DNA of 64,000 nt from Xanthobacter dioxanivorans (GCF_016807805.1 NZ_CP063362.1:5064501-5128500), one strand, 5' to 3'; counted from the stretch's first letter, positions 16,262 to 24,175 are shown. Notes: generated from the letters alone by a model not told the origin. Made by a program: numbers and translations.

Positions 16262-16636
16262 CTACTCGACGGACACCACCCGGAAGGTGTGCATCTCGTC
16301 ATCCTCGTGGACCGAGACATACTCGCCCACCTCGAAGCGTTCGTCGCCGAAGCGGTAGCCGGCCTCGTCGTCGTCGGTTCCGGCAATATCGTAGCGGAAA
16401 GCCCAGCTGCCCCCCGGCCGCCGCACCAGGTGACCCACCTCGTCCGCCTCGTCGGGGCGGAACTTGACCACCCGGCAGGCCTCCCGATGCTTCGTCCACA
16501 AGACGGGATCGATGCGGCCTGCCGCATCGAGCGGCGCTACGAAGCTGTAGCCGAAATTGCGTGACCCCTCCGGATGCTCCTTTTCGCGGGCGAGCTCCAT
16601 GCGGATCTGGCGAAAGCCGTGCGGCAACTGGGACAT
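16262..16636 (-). CDS. Conserved hypothetical protein, 124 aa
   Basis: A small acidic soluble protein of 124 residues. The N-terminus MSQLPHGFRQIRMELAREKEH and the C-terminal FEVGEYVSVHEDDEMHTFRVVSV look like a compact beta-rich domain. Similar proteins occur widely in Hyphomicrobiales without known function. A GGGGAGA Shine-Dalgarno sits seven bases before the ATG. Codon use is normal for the core genome. It is convergent with the ethanolamine permease across the GC hairpin, and there is no evidence linking it to ethanolamine use. Confidence 0.7.
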   Translation of the reverse strand: MSQLPHGFRQIRMELAREKEHPEGSRNFGYSFVAPLDAAGRIDPVLWTKHREACRVVKFRPDEADEVGHLVRRPGGSWAFRYDIAGTDDDEAGYRFGDERFEVGEYVSVHEDDEMHTFRVVSVE

Positions 16637-17023
16637 GCGTCTGTCTCCCCGGACATGCGAGCCTGACTGTGGTGGCGACCCGTGCGGGTGCTCACGATTT
16701 GTTGACGGCGGCTGATTCCACGCCACGCCATCATTGCTTTAGCCCCGGATGAGGCCGCCAGAAAGGGCGTTCCCTTCGGCCGGCGGGGGCTGACCTCATC
16801 GCGCCGGGTTTTCGCGCTCGCCCATGCGTGCGAAAATGACATGGCGTCTCTCCCTGTCAGCGCAGGAGATGATCAGGTCGAAGACCAGCTTTGCGCATCA
16901 CATCGGTCCCGCATTTGACCTTTCGCAAGGCCGGCTCGTCACAAAAACGAAAACCTGTTGACAGGTAGAAGCGCCCATTCCGCGTGCACGGCTCGGGGGC
17001 CATCGACCAAGGGAGAGAAAATC
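16637..17023. other. Intergenic region upstream of a phasin-like gene
   Basis: No gene is supported in these 387 bases. A perfect palindrome CCTGT-TG-ACAGG at 16954-16965 includes TTGACA and lies about 60 bases before the phasin-like start, so it may be an operator overlapping a -35 element. The remainder is GC-rich with only short frames. Confidence 0.4.
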
Positions 17024-17386
17024 ATGAACGATTCCGTGATGTTCCAGGGTCTCGCGCGCGCCTTCAGCGCTAACACGCCGTCCATGGCGTGGCCGATCGC
17101 GCTGTGGAAGAACTGCTTCTTCGACTGCCCGCTGGCCGTCAGCTCCCATGTCCAGCAGTTCGTGGGACGGCAGATGCAGGAGCAGGTGCAGCTTCTGGCC
17201 GACCTCTCCAGGGAGCAGAACCCCTCCGCGGCGCTTTCCCGCGAAGCGGCCTTCCTGCAGCAGTCGGCGCTGGCCTGGAACAACGAACTGCTCGAGGTGG
17301 CGGAGCTGGTGCGGGGCCGCCTGCTCACCGCGACCCAGGCGGACGCCGCCCCTGAGGCCCAGCCGCCCTACGCTCGCGCCGCCTGA
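17024..17386 (+). CDS. Phasin-like protein
   Basis: A 120-residue, largely alpha-helical protein. The segment QQFVGRQMQEQVQLLADL followed by an AALSREAAFLQQSALAWNNELLEVAELV stretch (two helices with heptad-like hydrophobics) resembles phasin proteins that coat polyhydroxyalkanoate granules. The N-terminus MNDSVMFQGLARAFSANTP has no signal peptide. AGGGAGAGA precedes the ATG. No PHA synthesis gene is adjacent, so the role rests on composition and pattern only. It could instead be an unrelated small helical protein. Confidence 0.5.
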   Translation: MNDSVMFQGLARAFSANTPSMAWPIALWKNCFFDCPLAVSSHVQQFVGRQMQEQVQLLADLSREQNPSAALSREAAFLQQSALAWNNELLEVAELVRGRLLTATQADAAPEAQPPYARAA

Positions 17387-17467
17387 GGCCGGCCCGTATC
17401 TGAGCTGCCGGGGTTCTGAGGGGCCCCGACCGTTATCCTCGGCCATTCACAGTCCGGCTCCGCTGGA

Positions 17468-18219
17468 TCAGAAGCTGGCGAGCCCGTCATAGACGAGCTT
17501 CGCACCCACTGCGGCAAGGATCAGGTAGATCAGGCCGAAGAACCGCTCCGCCGGCACGCGTGCCACCAGTTGCACGCCGGCGGCGGTGGCGAGGACCGCC
17601 ACCGGCAGCAGGACCGCCGAGGTGGCCAGGTTGGCGCCGGAAATCTGCCCGAGGGCGAGGAAGAAGGGCACCTTCACCCAGTTCACCACGGCGAAGAACG
17701 CCGTAGACGTCGCGGCGAACTGCTGGGGCGCAAGGCGCGGCCGGCGCAGCGGTAGATCATCAGCGGCGGTCCGCCGGCATTGGCGATCATGCTGGTGAAG
17801 CCGGCCATGGCGGACCAGACGGCGGCCGAGAGCTGACCGGCGGTTCCGGCGGGACGGCGCAGGCGGGCGGTGAGCAGCCGGCGCGCCGCTTCGGCGAGGG
17901 ACAGTACGCCGATGCCCATGGTGACGGCCTGGTCGGACACCGACGCCGCCAGCAGGTAGCCGAGCGTGATGCCGACCATGGCGAACGGCAGCGTCCGGAC
18001 CAGTTCCTCCCGGCTCCAGCGGCGCCAATAGGCGTAGACGCTCACCACATCCTGCACGATGAGCACCGGAAGCAGGATCGCCGCCGCCTGCACCGGCGAC
18101 ATGACCAGCGCCAGCAACGGCTGGGCAAGGATGGAAAGGCCGGTGAAGCCGCCCTTTGACAGGCCGACCAGGATGGTTGCCGGCACCGCCGCAAGATAGA
18201 AACCCGGGTCGAGGATCAC
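17468..18219 (-). pseudogene. TauE/SafE family membrane permease, frameshifted
   Basis: The first 130-odd residues (FYLAAVPATILVGLSKGGFTG, a family hallmark, then helices and FTSMIANAGGPPLMIYR) are in one frame. The rest (LAPQQFAATSTAFFAVVNWV, KVPFFLALGQISGANL and a last helix ending KLVYDGLASF) is in another. Joining them needs one added base between about 17735 and 17760 and gives a normal 250-residue protein with eight helices. TauE/SafE proteins export sulfite, sulfoacetate or related anions. The exact one-base deficit points to a recent mutation or a sequence error. It borders the left end of the genomic island. Confidence 0.8.
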
Positions 18220-18321
18220 GCTTCACAACTCCCCTGCCCCAGGCGCTCACCCGACCGAACCGGCAGGGCGCCGGCGACGCCCGCCAGGGTGGTCCACGTC
18301 CGATTCCCGGAGAACGGCGGA

Positions 18322-18378
18322 TGGTGTGGGCGGCGGGGATCGAACCCGCAAGCCCTTGCGGGCGAGGGATTTTAAGTC
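18322..18378 (-). pseudogene. tRNA-Leu(UAA), 3' half (split by the island)
   Basis: Read on the minus strand: anticodon loop remainder GACTTAAAA, anticodon stem TCCCT, a variable arm CGCCCGCAAGGGCTT, a T arm with GGGTTCGATCCC, acceptor CGCCCAC, discriminator A and encoded CCA. It stops making tRNA sense exactly at the anticodon loop, and an AT-rich island end follows. Its partner is at 44591-44629: acceptor strands GTGGGCG and CGCCCAC pair over all seven positions, and AGGGA pairs with TCCCT. The two pieces are therefore halves of one tRNA gene, now 26 kb apart. Confidence 0.9.
18370..18378 (+). other. Left attachment site core
   Basis: TTTTAAGTC, identical to 44591-44599, is the 9-bp core shared by both island ends. 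It corresponds to the anticodon loop and last stem base of the split tRNA-Leu. Flanking bases differ at the two ends (A...T here, C...C at the right), so the identity is exactly nine bases. Confidence 0.8.
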
Positions 18379-18438
18379 TTTTTATAATTCTCCTAACTTG
18401 TTGATATTTATGTATTTTCTGCTCCAAAAAATGTGTCG

Positions 18439-18457
18439 TGTGTAAATTTTTGTGTAA
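18439..18457 (+). repeat. Left arm-type TGTGTAA pair
   Basis: TGTGTAA at 18439-18445 and again at 18451-18457, about 65 bases inside the left core. The same heptamer appears as a pair near the right core. Direct repeats close to att cores are the usual layout of integrase arm-binding sites. Confidence 0.5.
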
Positions 18458-18617
18458 ATGACGCACCTGCTAGCCCCCGGCTCCGCCGCGGGCACCTTCA
18501 TTCCACATACTGATTCGATGAGCTTTTCAACCATATCGATTGGTGCCTAAGAATCAAGCACCTCGGACAACGCATTGCCGAGGCGAGCCCTCATTCGTGC
18601 CGAGGCCAAGACGCGTT

Positions 18618-18686
18618 CGGCAGCCCTTCCGGATACCAAAGGGTCAATCGAATCGGCGCGGCCGAGCGCCAGGATGCCCAAGCTTC
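18618..18686. repeat. Diverged ~70-bp duplicate of part of the 19458-19808 fragment
   Basis: From cggcagccc to aagcttc, this stretch matches 19562-19631 with about a dozen differences. It is a leftover copy of the same gene fragment, with parDE between the two copies. The rest of 18458-18707 holds no gene that I can support. Confidence 0.6.
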
Positions 18687-18707
18687 AGCTATCTCCTCGG
18701 CAGGCAC

Positions 18708-19031
18708 CTATTTTTCGCGCTCACCAGCGGAGGGATAGAGCGCCTCATAGTCCCGCCCCCCGCAGAAAATGTTCGTGATTTCCACCTGGCCGGGCACAAC
18801 ATAGGCAATGATGGCCGACTTCTCAAAAGGGACGGTGCGCAATCCTGGGTGCAGATCGTCTCGAGAGCGGCCCCCGTTCGGCACATCTCCGATCGCGCGG
18901 CATCGTTGCATGATCCGTTCCACGAACCCTGCGGCGACCCGGTGACTTTGGCTGGCTTCGGCGATGAAGCGATAGATTTGCTGCAGGTCCTCGATCGCCT
19001 CGGGGCGATAGGAAACACTAACGCGCCGCAC
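18708..19031 (-). CDS. parE: ParE/RelE-family toxin
   Basis: A 107-residue toxin of the ParE/RelE superfamily. The opening VSYRPEAIEDLQQIYRFIAE is the typical first strand and helix of ParE, and RAIGDVPNGGRSRDDLHPGLRTVPFEKSAI (two adjacent elements) followed by YVVPGQVEITNIFCGGRDYE matches the core beta-sheet. ParE toxins usually poison DNA gyrase and RelE types cleave mRNA; the sequence favours ParE. The gene overlaps the upstream antitoxin gene by 14 bases, the standard antitoxin-toxin order. It probably stabilises the island. Confidence 0.85.
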   Translation of the reverse strand: MRRVSVSYRPEAIEDLQQIYRFIAEASQSHRVAAGFVERIMQRCRAIGDVPNGGRSRDDLHPGLRTVPFEKSAIIAYVVPGQVEITNIFCGGRDYEALYPSAGEREK

Positions 19032-19308
19032 GCTTGGCTGCTTCTTGCTCGGCTTTCATGAAGCGCGCCATCGCGCCGTCCGCATCGTCGGCCGACACGC
19101 TGGGGCGGGGATCGTTCATTGACCGCTGCACGCGAGCACGCACGGCCTCAAGCCGCTCGGCGAACTCCAACCGTTCGCGCCGCCACACCCGCACTGCATC
19201 GCGCATGGCTTCGCTGGTGCTCGCAAACTCTCCGGACTCCACGCTTTCCCGGATCGCCTGCATCATTTCTGGCGTCATGGTGACGCTGACCTTCTCGGCA
19301 TTTGGCAC
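19018..19308 (-). CDS. parD: ParD-family antitoxin
   Basis: A 96-residue CopG/ParD-type protein with an N-terminal ribbon-helix-helix (EKVSVTMTPEMMQAIRESVE, then SGEFASTSEAMRDAVRVW) and a charged C-terminal tail that would wrap the toxin. The start is GTG, seven bases after a perfect AGGAGG; the longer frame with an ATG 17 codons upstream would run through the operator palindrome and is disfavoured. The complex presumably represses its own promoter at the palindrome 27 bases upstream. Confidence 0.85.
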   Translation of the reverse strand: MPNAEKVSVTMTPEMMQAIRESVESGEFASTSEAMRDAVRVWRRERLEFAERLEAVRARVQRSMNDPRPSVSADDADGAMARFMKAEQEAAKRAAR

Positions 19309-19334
19309 GGCAAGCCCTCCTACTTGCCTTATAG

Positions 19335-19353
19335 GGTAGGATAAAATCCTACC
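19335..19353. promoter_or_regulatory. parDE operator palindrome
   Basis: GGTAGGAT-AAA-ATCCTACC is a perfect 8-bp palindrome immediately upstream of the GTG and ribosome site of the antitoxin gene. Ribbon-helix-helix antitoxins bind such sites as dimers of dimers, so this is the likely autoregulatory operator. Confidence 0.7.
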
Positions 19354-19457
19354 TGACACAACCTTATTTTACATTAATTTCACGTGAATACTCCCATCAA
19401 CGGGCGTCTGTTTTGCTCCGAACCGTTCCGGGGGCGGGAACTTCGAGGGCGGGCCGT

Positions 19458-19808
19458 TCACCTGTCCTTGGCACCGATCTCAAGGCCCCGGTCCAAAAGG
19501 GCGTTGAAATCAGCTTCATTCAAGCCGGGCGCGTTCGAGTCATGGAAATGGCGGATGCGTGCGGCAGCCCTCCCGGACGCCAGAGGGTCAATCGAATCGG
19601 CGACACCGAACGCCCAGAGTGCCCAAGCTTCCGCCCTCTCCTTGTCCCCCTCCCCTACCGTGCCCAAGGCGGCTGCGACGTAAGCACGGATATCAGCCGA
19701 AGCACGCCACGCCTCTGCGTCGCGGCGCAGTCTGTCAATTTTGGCTTTCGCCAACGCGGCCAGCCGCTCGCGTTCAAGCCGTTCCTCCTCGGCCTTGCGC
19801 TTCTGATC
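19458..19808 (-). pseudogene. Truncated hypothetical protein fragment
   Basis: About 115 residues of a charged, helical protein, for example RKAEEERLERERLAALAKAK and then RRDAEAWRASADIRAYVAAAL and ALWAFGVADSIDPL. The N-terminal part is cut off by the IS3 end at about 19809. A diverged piece of the same sequence is repeated at 18618-18686. I do not recognise the family. The Lys/Glu/Arg-rich stretch could be a coiled coil. Confidence 0.5.
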
Positions 19809-19831
19809 TTCCCCCGAAAAAGTGGACGGGG

Positions 19832-20692
19832 TTAAGCCGCTCTGCGTTCCATCTCGGCTGGGCTGATATAGCCGAGGGCCGAGTGCAGGCGGCAGGAATT
19901 GTAGAAGCCCTCTATGTACCCGAACAGGTCCCGTCGCGCCTCGGCCCTGGTGGCATAGAGGCGATGATGGACGCGCTCGGTTTTCAGGGTGTGGAAGAAG
20001 CTCTCCATGGGCGCATTGTCCCAGCAATCGCCCTTGCGGCTCATGGATGGGGTGATGCCCGCTGCGGCAAGTGCCCCACGGTAGGCCTCGGCAGCGTATT
20101 GAATGCCACGATCTGAGTGGTGGATCAGGCCGGGCGGCGGCCTCTGGCGCTCAATGGCCATGGCGAGGGCCTCAAGCGCGATCTGGGTATGCAATGTCTC
20201 GCGCATGGACCAACCGACCAGCTTGCGGGTGTGCATGTCGAGTACGCCGGCGAGGTAGAGCCAGCCCTCGCCGGTGGGGATGTAGGTGAGGTCCGCCAGC
20301 CAGATCTGGTTCGGCGCGGAGGTCCTGAAATTGCGGGCGAGCCTGTTGGGAGCGATCGGATAGGAATGGCGGCTGTCGGTCGTCCGCGTGCGCCGTGGCA
20401 AGGCGGCCAGGCCCCGGATGCCGGCGCGGCGCATCAGCCGCTCGATCCGGGAACGGCCCACGCGCCGACCGTGCCCCCACAAGACCGCATGGATCCGCGG
20501 GGCACCATAGGTCCCGCTACTCTCGGCATGGATCAGCCGGATATCATTGGTGAGCGCCCGGTTGGTCTGGGCGCGCGAACTCTCCGGCCGGGCACGCCAG
20601 GCATAGTAGCCGCTGGCCGACAGCCCCAGGGCCTCGCACATCACACGGACCGGCCACACAGCGCGATGCTCATCGACGAACCCGAACTTCAT
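19832..20692 (-). CDS. IS3-family transposase OrfB
   Basis: A 286-residue DDE integrase-type transposase. The core has QIWLADLTYIPTGEGWLYLA (first Asp), HHSDRGIQYAAEAYR (second Asp) and CWDNAPMESFFHTLKTE (Glu), the IS3 DDE triad. The start is MKFGFVDEHRAVWP, overlapping the end of orfA as expected for IS3. The protein looks complete, but its partner orfA is split by the IS1111 insertion, so the element is not expected to move by itself. Confidence 0.9.
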   Translation of the reverse strand: MKFGFVDEHRAVWPVRVMCEALGLSASGYYAWRARPESSRAQTNRALTNDIRLIHAESSGTYGAPRIHAVLWGHGRRVGRSRIERLMRRAGIRGLAALPRRTRTTDSRHSYPIAPNRLARNFRTSAPNQIWLADLTYIPTGEGWLYLAGVLDMHTRKLVGWSMRETLHTQIALEALAMAIERQRPPPGLIHHSDRGIQYAAEAYRGALAAAGITPSMSRKGDCWDNAPMESFFHTLKTERVHHRLYATRAEARRDLFGYIEGFYNSCRLHSALGYISPAEMERRAA

Positions 20693-20754
20693 CGGGAGGC
20701 CGCTCCGAAGTACGCGGCCGCTTTTATGGAATGGCCCGCCCCTCACTTCCCGGC

Positions 20755-21822
20755 ATGATGACGATGTCGGATTTGGAGGAGAGGACCGATGACGAAGCCC
20801 CCATCGCCGTGCTCGGGATCGATCTGGGCAAGAATAGCTGCAGCTTGGCAGGCATGGACGCGACCGGTGCCGTGGTTATGCGCAAGCGGTTGACACGCGA
20901 TGCGATCGTGGCATTCGCGGCGACGTTGCCGGCATGCGTCATTGCGATGGAGGCGTGTTGCGGCGCGCATTTTCTCGGCCGGACGCTGGCTTTGCATGGG
21001 CACGCGATCCGGCTGATTTCGCCGGAATATGTGCAGCCCTATGTCAAGGCGCAGAAGACCGACGACCGTGACGCCGAGGCGATCGCCGAAGCGGCGACAC
21101 GGCCAACGATGCGCTTTGTCTCGCTGAAGAGCGAAGCTCAGCTCGATCTGCAGATCCTGCACCGGGTGCGGGAGCGGCTGGTGAACGCGCGCACCGCGCT
21201 GATCAACCAGTTGCGGGCGGTACTGCTTGAGCGCGGCATCGTCCTGCCAAAGGGTCGTGTCAACCTGATGCGTCGCCTCGAAGAGCTCATGGCCGGCGAT
21301 CCGGCTGTCAGTGCGCGTACACGCACGTTATTGGCTGACCTCCACAAGGAATGGGCGGGGCTCGACCAAAAGATCAAGGCCTATGACGATGAGCTCGCCG
21401 CGCTGACCCGTGAGGATGAACAGGCTCGGCGACTGGCGACGATCCCCGGCATCGGCGTCATCAACGCGACTGCATTGCTGGCGGCCATCGGCGACGGGAG
21501 CGCCTTCGCCAAGGCAAGGGATCTGGCCGCTTGGCTCGGCCTGACGCCTCGGCAACACTCGACCGGAGGCAAGACGAAACTTCTCGGGATTAGCAAACGC
21601 GGGAACGGCTATTTGCGCAAGCAGCTGATTCACGGTGCCCGAGCCGCTATGCCACATCTCGCGGCGAAGCCGAACCCGTTGGGCACTTGGCTGCAGACCA
21701 TGCTGACCCGCGCGCATCCCAATGTCGTGGTCGTGGCGCTGGCGGCGAAGCTGGCGCGCATCGCCTGGGCGGTGTTGCACACGCAGAAGGACTTCGATCG
21801 GCAGGCGCTTGCCGCCGCCTAA
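20755..21822 (+). CDS. IS110/IS1111-family transposase (DEDD recombinase)
   Basis: About 355 residues. The N-terminal RuvC-like DEDD domain shows LGIDLGKNSCSLAGM (Asp), CVIAMEACCGAH (Glu) and KTDDRDAEAIAEAA (Asp pair). The C-terminal transposase_20 domain shows LATIPGIGVINATALLAAIG (helix-hairpin-helix) and RQHSTGGKTKLLGISKRGN, which has the conserved serine. It is intact. The start is uncertain: several Met codons (20731, 20755, 20758, 20764) are possible, but the first lies in the terminal repeat region. The product probably acts with a guide RNA from the same element. Confidence 0.9.
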   Translation: MMTMSDLEERTDDEAPIAVLGIDLGKNSCSLAGMDATGAVVMRKRLTRDAIVAFAATLPACVIAMEACCGAHFLGRTLALHGHAIRLISPEYVQPYVKAQKTDDRDAEAIAEAATRPTMRFVSLKSEAQLDLQILHRVRERLVNARTALINQLRAVLLERGIVLPKGRVNLMRRLEELMAGDPAVSARTRTLLADLHKEWAGLDQKIKAYDDELAALTREDEQARRLATIPGIGVINATALLAAIGDGSAFAKARDLAAWLGLTPRQHSTGGKTKLLGISKRGNGYLRKQLIHGARAAMPHLAAKPNPLGTWLQTMLTRAHPNVVVVALAAKLARIAWAVLHTQKDFDRQALAAA

Positions 21823-22053
21823 TCACCCGGAACAGCGGGCGAGAAACGCCGCACGCTCAAGATGTCTGCGAGAGATGAAGTAAAGAGGGCATAACAGGTC
21901 GTACCGGCAGCCTGAAAACCTGATCCTAAATGTGGTGCTCGGCACCGGCGCTTTTATGAGGATCAGGCTGCGCGGATATCCATCTTGGCCAAGGCTTCAG
22001 CCTTGAGACCGGATACGTTGATGCAGACCATCTTGCCATCTTTGACATCCCCC

Positions 22054-22099
22054 TTGCGGACGGGGCGGGCCATACGTTGCGGACGGGGCGGGCCATACG
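22054..22099. repeat. Tandem 23-bp duplication of the IS1111 right end
   Basis: TTGCGGACGGGGCGGGCCAT followed by ACG occurs twice without interruption (22054-22076 and 22077-22099). Each copy includes the terminal inverted repeat GGGGCGGGCCAT, so the element has two right ends in tandem. Confidence 0.85.
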
Positions 22100-22338
22100 T
22101 TTAGGATGTCGCGCTCCTCCGTCACGCGCTGCAACTCGCGCTTCAGCCTGCGGACCTCAGCGGCCTGATCGTCATCGCGGGCCACGGCAGCAGGCTTGCC
22201 GTACCGTTTCCTCCACTCGTAGAGCGAGTACTTGCTGATCCCCAGCCGGGCCGCCACCTCCGCAACCGGATAGCCCCGTTCGGTGATCTGAACGACCGCG
22301 TCGCGCTTGAAGTCCTCGGTGAAGTTCGCTTTGCCCAT
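22100..22338 (-). pseudogene. IS3-family OrfA, N-terminal part (interrupted)
   Basis: About 80 residues with the OrfA helix-turn-helix (FTEDFKRDAVVQITERGYP, then AEVAARLGISKYSLYEWRKR) and a leucine-zipper-like helix (RRLKRELQRVTEERDIL). The coding sequence stops making sense at 22099, where the IS1111 right end begins. The remaining OrfA residues (KAAAYFGAASR) lie on the other side of that element, next to orfB. Confidence 0.85.
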
Positions 22339-22398
22339 CGGGGCCTCCTTGCCTAAAAATTTAGGGAAGAAGGCGTCCAGGAATCTAGGGGCGGTTCA

Positions 22399-22455
22399 CC
22401 GCCGCGGGCGTTGCTCAGGCACAATACGGCGCGCTGAAGGGGCATCCACCCCACC
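22399..22455 (-). mobile_element. Left-end remnant of a second IS1111-type element
   Basis: On the minus strand GGGGTGGATGCCCCTTCAGC, then GCGCCGTATTGTGCC, closely matches the left end of the IS1111-type element at 35155-35200 (GGGGTGGATGCCCCCTCCAG, then CGGGCACGTATTGTGTCC). The inverted-repeat core GGGGCATCCAC is at 22439-22449. The rest of that element is missing and the IS3 end abuts it. Confidence 0.55.
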
Positions 22456-22939
22456 TCAAACAGGCTCGCCGTTTGGGGCGTTTTGTGCTTCGATGGGATG
22501 CAGCGTAGAGGGAGCGAAGCAATGGATGGGACGTGAGGCGGTTTGGTACGGGGGATCGGCTGCCGAATTCGGTGATCAGCTCGAGTCGTTCAGTCCATTG
22601 GTTGATTTAGAGATGTTCCGAACCGATATGGCTGCTGCGCTCGGCGGCCCCAGCGGGTCTCCTGGTGGATCTTTATCTTACCGTTTGGCACGATGCGCAG
22701 GAGTCAGGTCGTACATGTAGCCAGCAACCTAGACGAGCACCGTGAGTTCCCGATCACCAACCGCCTGGCGTCCCTGCGCTTCCCTAAACGCTGCCTACGG
22801 ATCAGGTCATCGACGGCCATCGGCAACAACGCACTTATCGAAATTGGAGCCGTAGTGGGACCTCGCCACCTCTTCCTAATCATGGCGACATGTCGAGAAC
22901 GGCACCAATGTCGTTGGTACTCCGAATGGGCCTTCCAAC
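22456..22939. other. Stretch without a recognisable gene
   Basis: Several short frames cross this region but none resembles a family or has a ribosome site in the right place. GC content is intermediate. It may hold the promoter of the glycosyltransferase gene that follows, and probably also worn sequence left by earlier insertions. Confidence 0.4.
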
Positions 22940-24175
22940 ATGATTATGGCGGGGTTTTCTCCTTTGGCTCCAATACAAACTGGGGATAGGCTGTTGTCAC
23001 ATCTTCCTTCCGAAGCATCCGTTTTGTTCGTCGATCAGGCCGGAGAGCTCGGCGGCGCCGAACTGTCTTTGCTCGATATTGTGCGGCTTCGCCCTCGCCC
23101 TTCATCAGTCGTCCTATTCGCCGAGGGCCCCTTTCGAAGCCGACTAGCTGAAGTGGGCGTGCCAGTTGTCGTGATCCCGTTCGACGGCAGTAGGCGAATC
23201 ACCCGTGGCAGCGGAGTTGGAGATGCACTTTTGGCTGCTCCCGATCTCGCGCGGGTGATCCTGACATTAGCCGGACGCGCCCGCAAGTCGGATCTCATCT
23301 ACGCAAATACGCAGAAGGCATTCATCATTGCCGCATGCGCAGCTATCTTGGTCCGCCGCCCACTGATCTGGCATTTGCGCGATATTCTCACATCCGATCA
23401 TTTCGCTGGAGCCATGCGCACAATGGCGGTCGGCCTCGCTAATCGTACAGCAGCTTGTATCATCGCGAATTCGCAGGCCACAGCCAATGCATTTTACGTC
23501 GCTGGTGGAACGGCCGATGTAAGGGTAATCCACAATGGCATTGACTGCACGCCATTCGACTCCATTGACGCGGATCAGGCGCGCACGAGCCTAAGAGCAG
23601 AGCTTGGCCTGATGGATCAACGCATCGTCGGCGTCTTCAGCAGATTGGCCGAATGGAAGGGCCAGCATGTGTTGATCGACGCCTTGCGGGCGCTCCCCAA
23701 TCTCCATGCGATTCTGGTCGGCGGAGCTTTGTTCGAGGAACATGCTTACGAGGAAAAGCTGCGCCATCAGGTCAATGCGCTAGGTCTCAGCGGGCGCTGC
23801 CATTTTCTCGGCTTCCGATCCGACGTGCCGCGCCTCATGAAGGCGGTCGACGTTGTCGTTCACACTTCCATCGCACCCGAGCCGTTCGGACGCGTGGTCG
23901 TCGAGGGCATGCTTGCTGGACGTCCGGTGGTCGCTACGCGAGCGGGCGGTGTTTCCGAGATCATAAACGATGGCGAAACGGGATTCCTAGTAACGCCTGG
24001 AAGCGTTGATGAATTAGCGTCAACCATAGGTAGGCTAGTCGCCTCGCGAGACCTTTCCCGTACTATAGGAGAGGCATCTCAGCTAGCGGCACGTCAGCGC
24101 TTTTCCCTCGCAGGAAGCGTGGCTGCTATCAATGCCGTCATTGATGAAACATCCCGGCCGCGTAAGCACACGTGA
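22940..24175 (+). CDS. Glycosyltransferase, GT4-like
   Basis: A 411-residue GT-B glycosyltransferase. The N-terminal acceptor domain begins VLFVDQAGELGGAELSLLDI, with the Gly-rich loop typical of GT4. The C-terminal nucleotide-sugar domain has IVGVFSRLAEWKGQHVLIDAL, then CHFLGFRSDVPRLMKAVDVV and PEPFGRVVVEGMLAGRPVVA, with the E-x7-E motif. It probably adds a sugar to a lipid-linked polysaccharide on the cytoplasmic face of the membrane. Codon use is less GC-biased than in the flanks. An upstream Met at 22940 or 22946 may be the start. It stands alone on the plus strand between IS remnants. Confidence 0.85.
   Translation: MIMAGFSPLAPIQTGDRLLSHLPSEASVLFVDQAGELGGAELSLLDIVRLRPRPSSVVLFAEGPFRSRLAEVGVPVVVIPFDGSRRITRGSGVGDALLAAPDLARVILTLAGRARKSDLIYANTQKAFIIAACAAILVRRPLIWHLRDILTSDHFAGAMRTMAVGLANRTAACIIANSQATANAFYVAGGTADVRVIHNGIDCTPFDSIDADQARTSLRAELGLMDQRIVGVFSRLAEWKGQHVLIDALRALPNLHAILVGGALFEEHAYEEKLRHQVNALGLSGRCHFLGFRSDVPRLMKAVDVVVHTSIAPEPFGRVVVEGMLAGRPVVATRAGGVSEIINDGETGFLVTPGSVDELASTIGRLVASRDLSRTIGEASQLAARQRFSLAGSVAAINAVIDETSRPRKHT

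Larger units (their letters stand above)
20725..22099 (+). mobile_element. IS1111-group (IS110 family) element inserted in IS3 orfA
   Basis: A 1.37-kb element with subterminal inverted repeats ATGGCCCGCCCC (20734-20745 region) and GGGGCGGGCCAT at the right end. The ends are set by perfect restoration of the host IS3 reading frame when it is removed. It carries one DEDD transposase, a very short left end (about 30 bases) and a long non-coding right end (21823-22099). Subterminal inverted repeats and the long 3' non-coding part place it in the IS1111 group, in which the guide (bridge) RNA is encoded after the transposase. The terminal 23 bases at the right are duplicated. Confidence 0.7.
19809..22398 (-). 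mobile_element. IS3-family element, interrupted by an IS1111-type element
   Basis: The orfB side ends near 19809-19812 (CCCCCGAAAAAGTGGACGG reading inward), and the orfA side ends at about 22398 with GGGGCGGTTCA. Orientation is minus. An IS1111 element (20725-22099) sits near the end of orfA. Removing it joins CTAAA to AAAAGCG and restores the orfA C-terminus ERDILKKAAAYFGAASR with no base lost, so the insertion point is exact. Confidence 0.75.

Noticed and set aside
16954..16965. A sigma-70 promoter starting at TTGACA before the phasin-like gene
   Set aside because: The -35-like hexamer is good, but no acceptable -10 lies 16-18 bases downstream; the palindrome is recorded only as a possible operator.
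20720..21958. GCTTTTATG direct repeats as the ends of the first IS1111 element
   Set aside because: The 9-base match is real, but using 20725 and 22099 as ends restores the IS3 reading frame exactly and gives 12-bp inverted repeats, which is stronger evidence.
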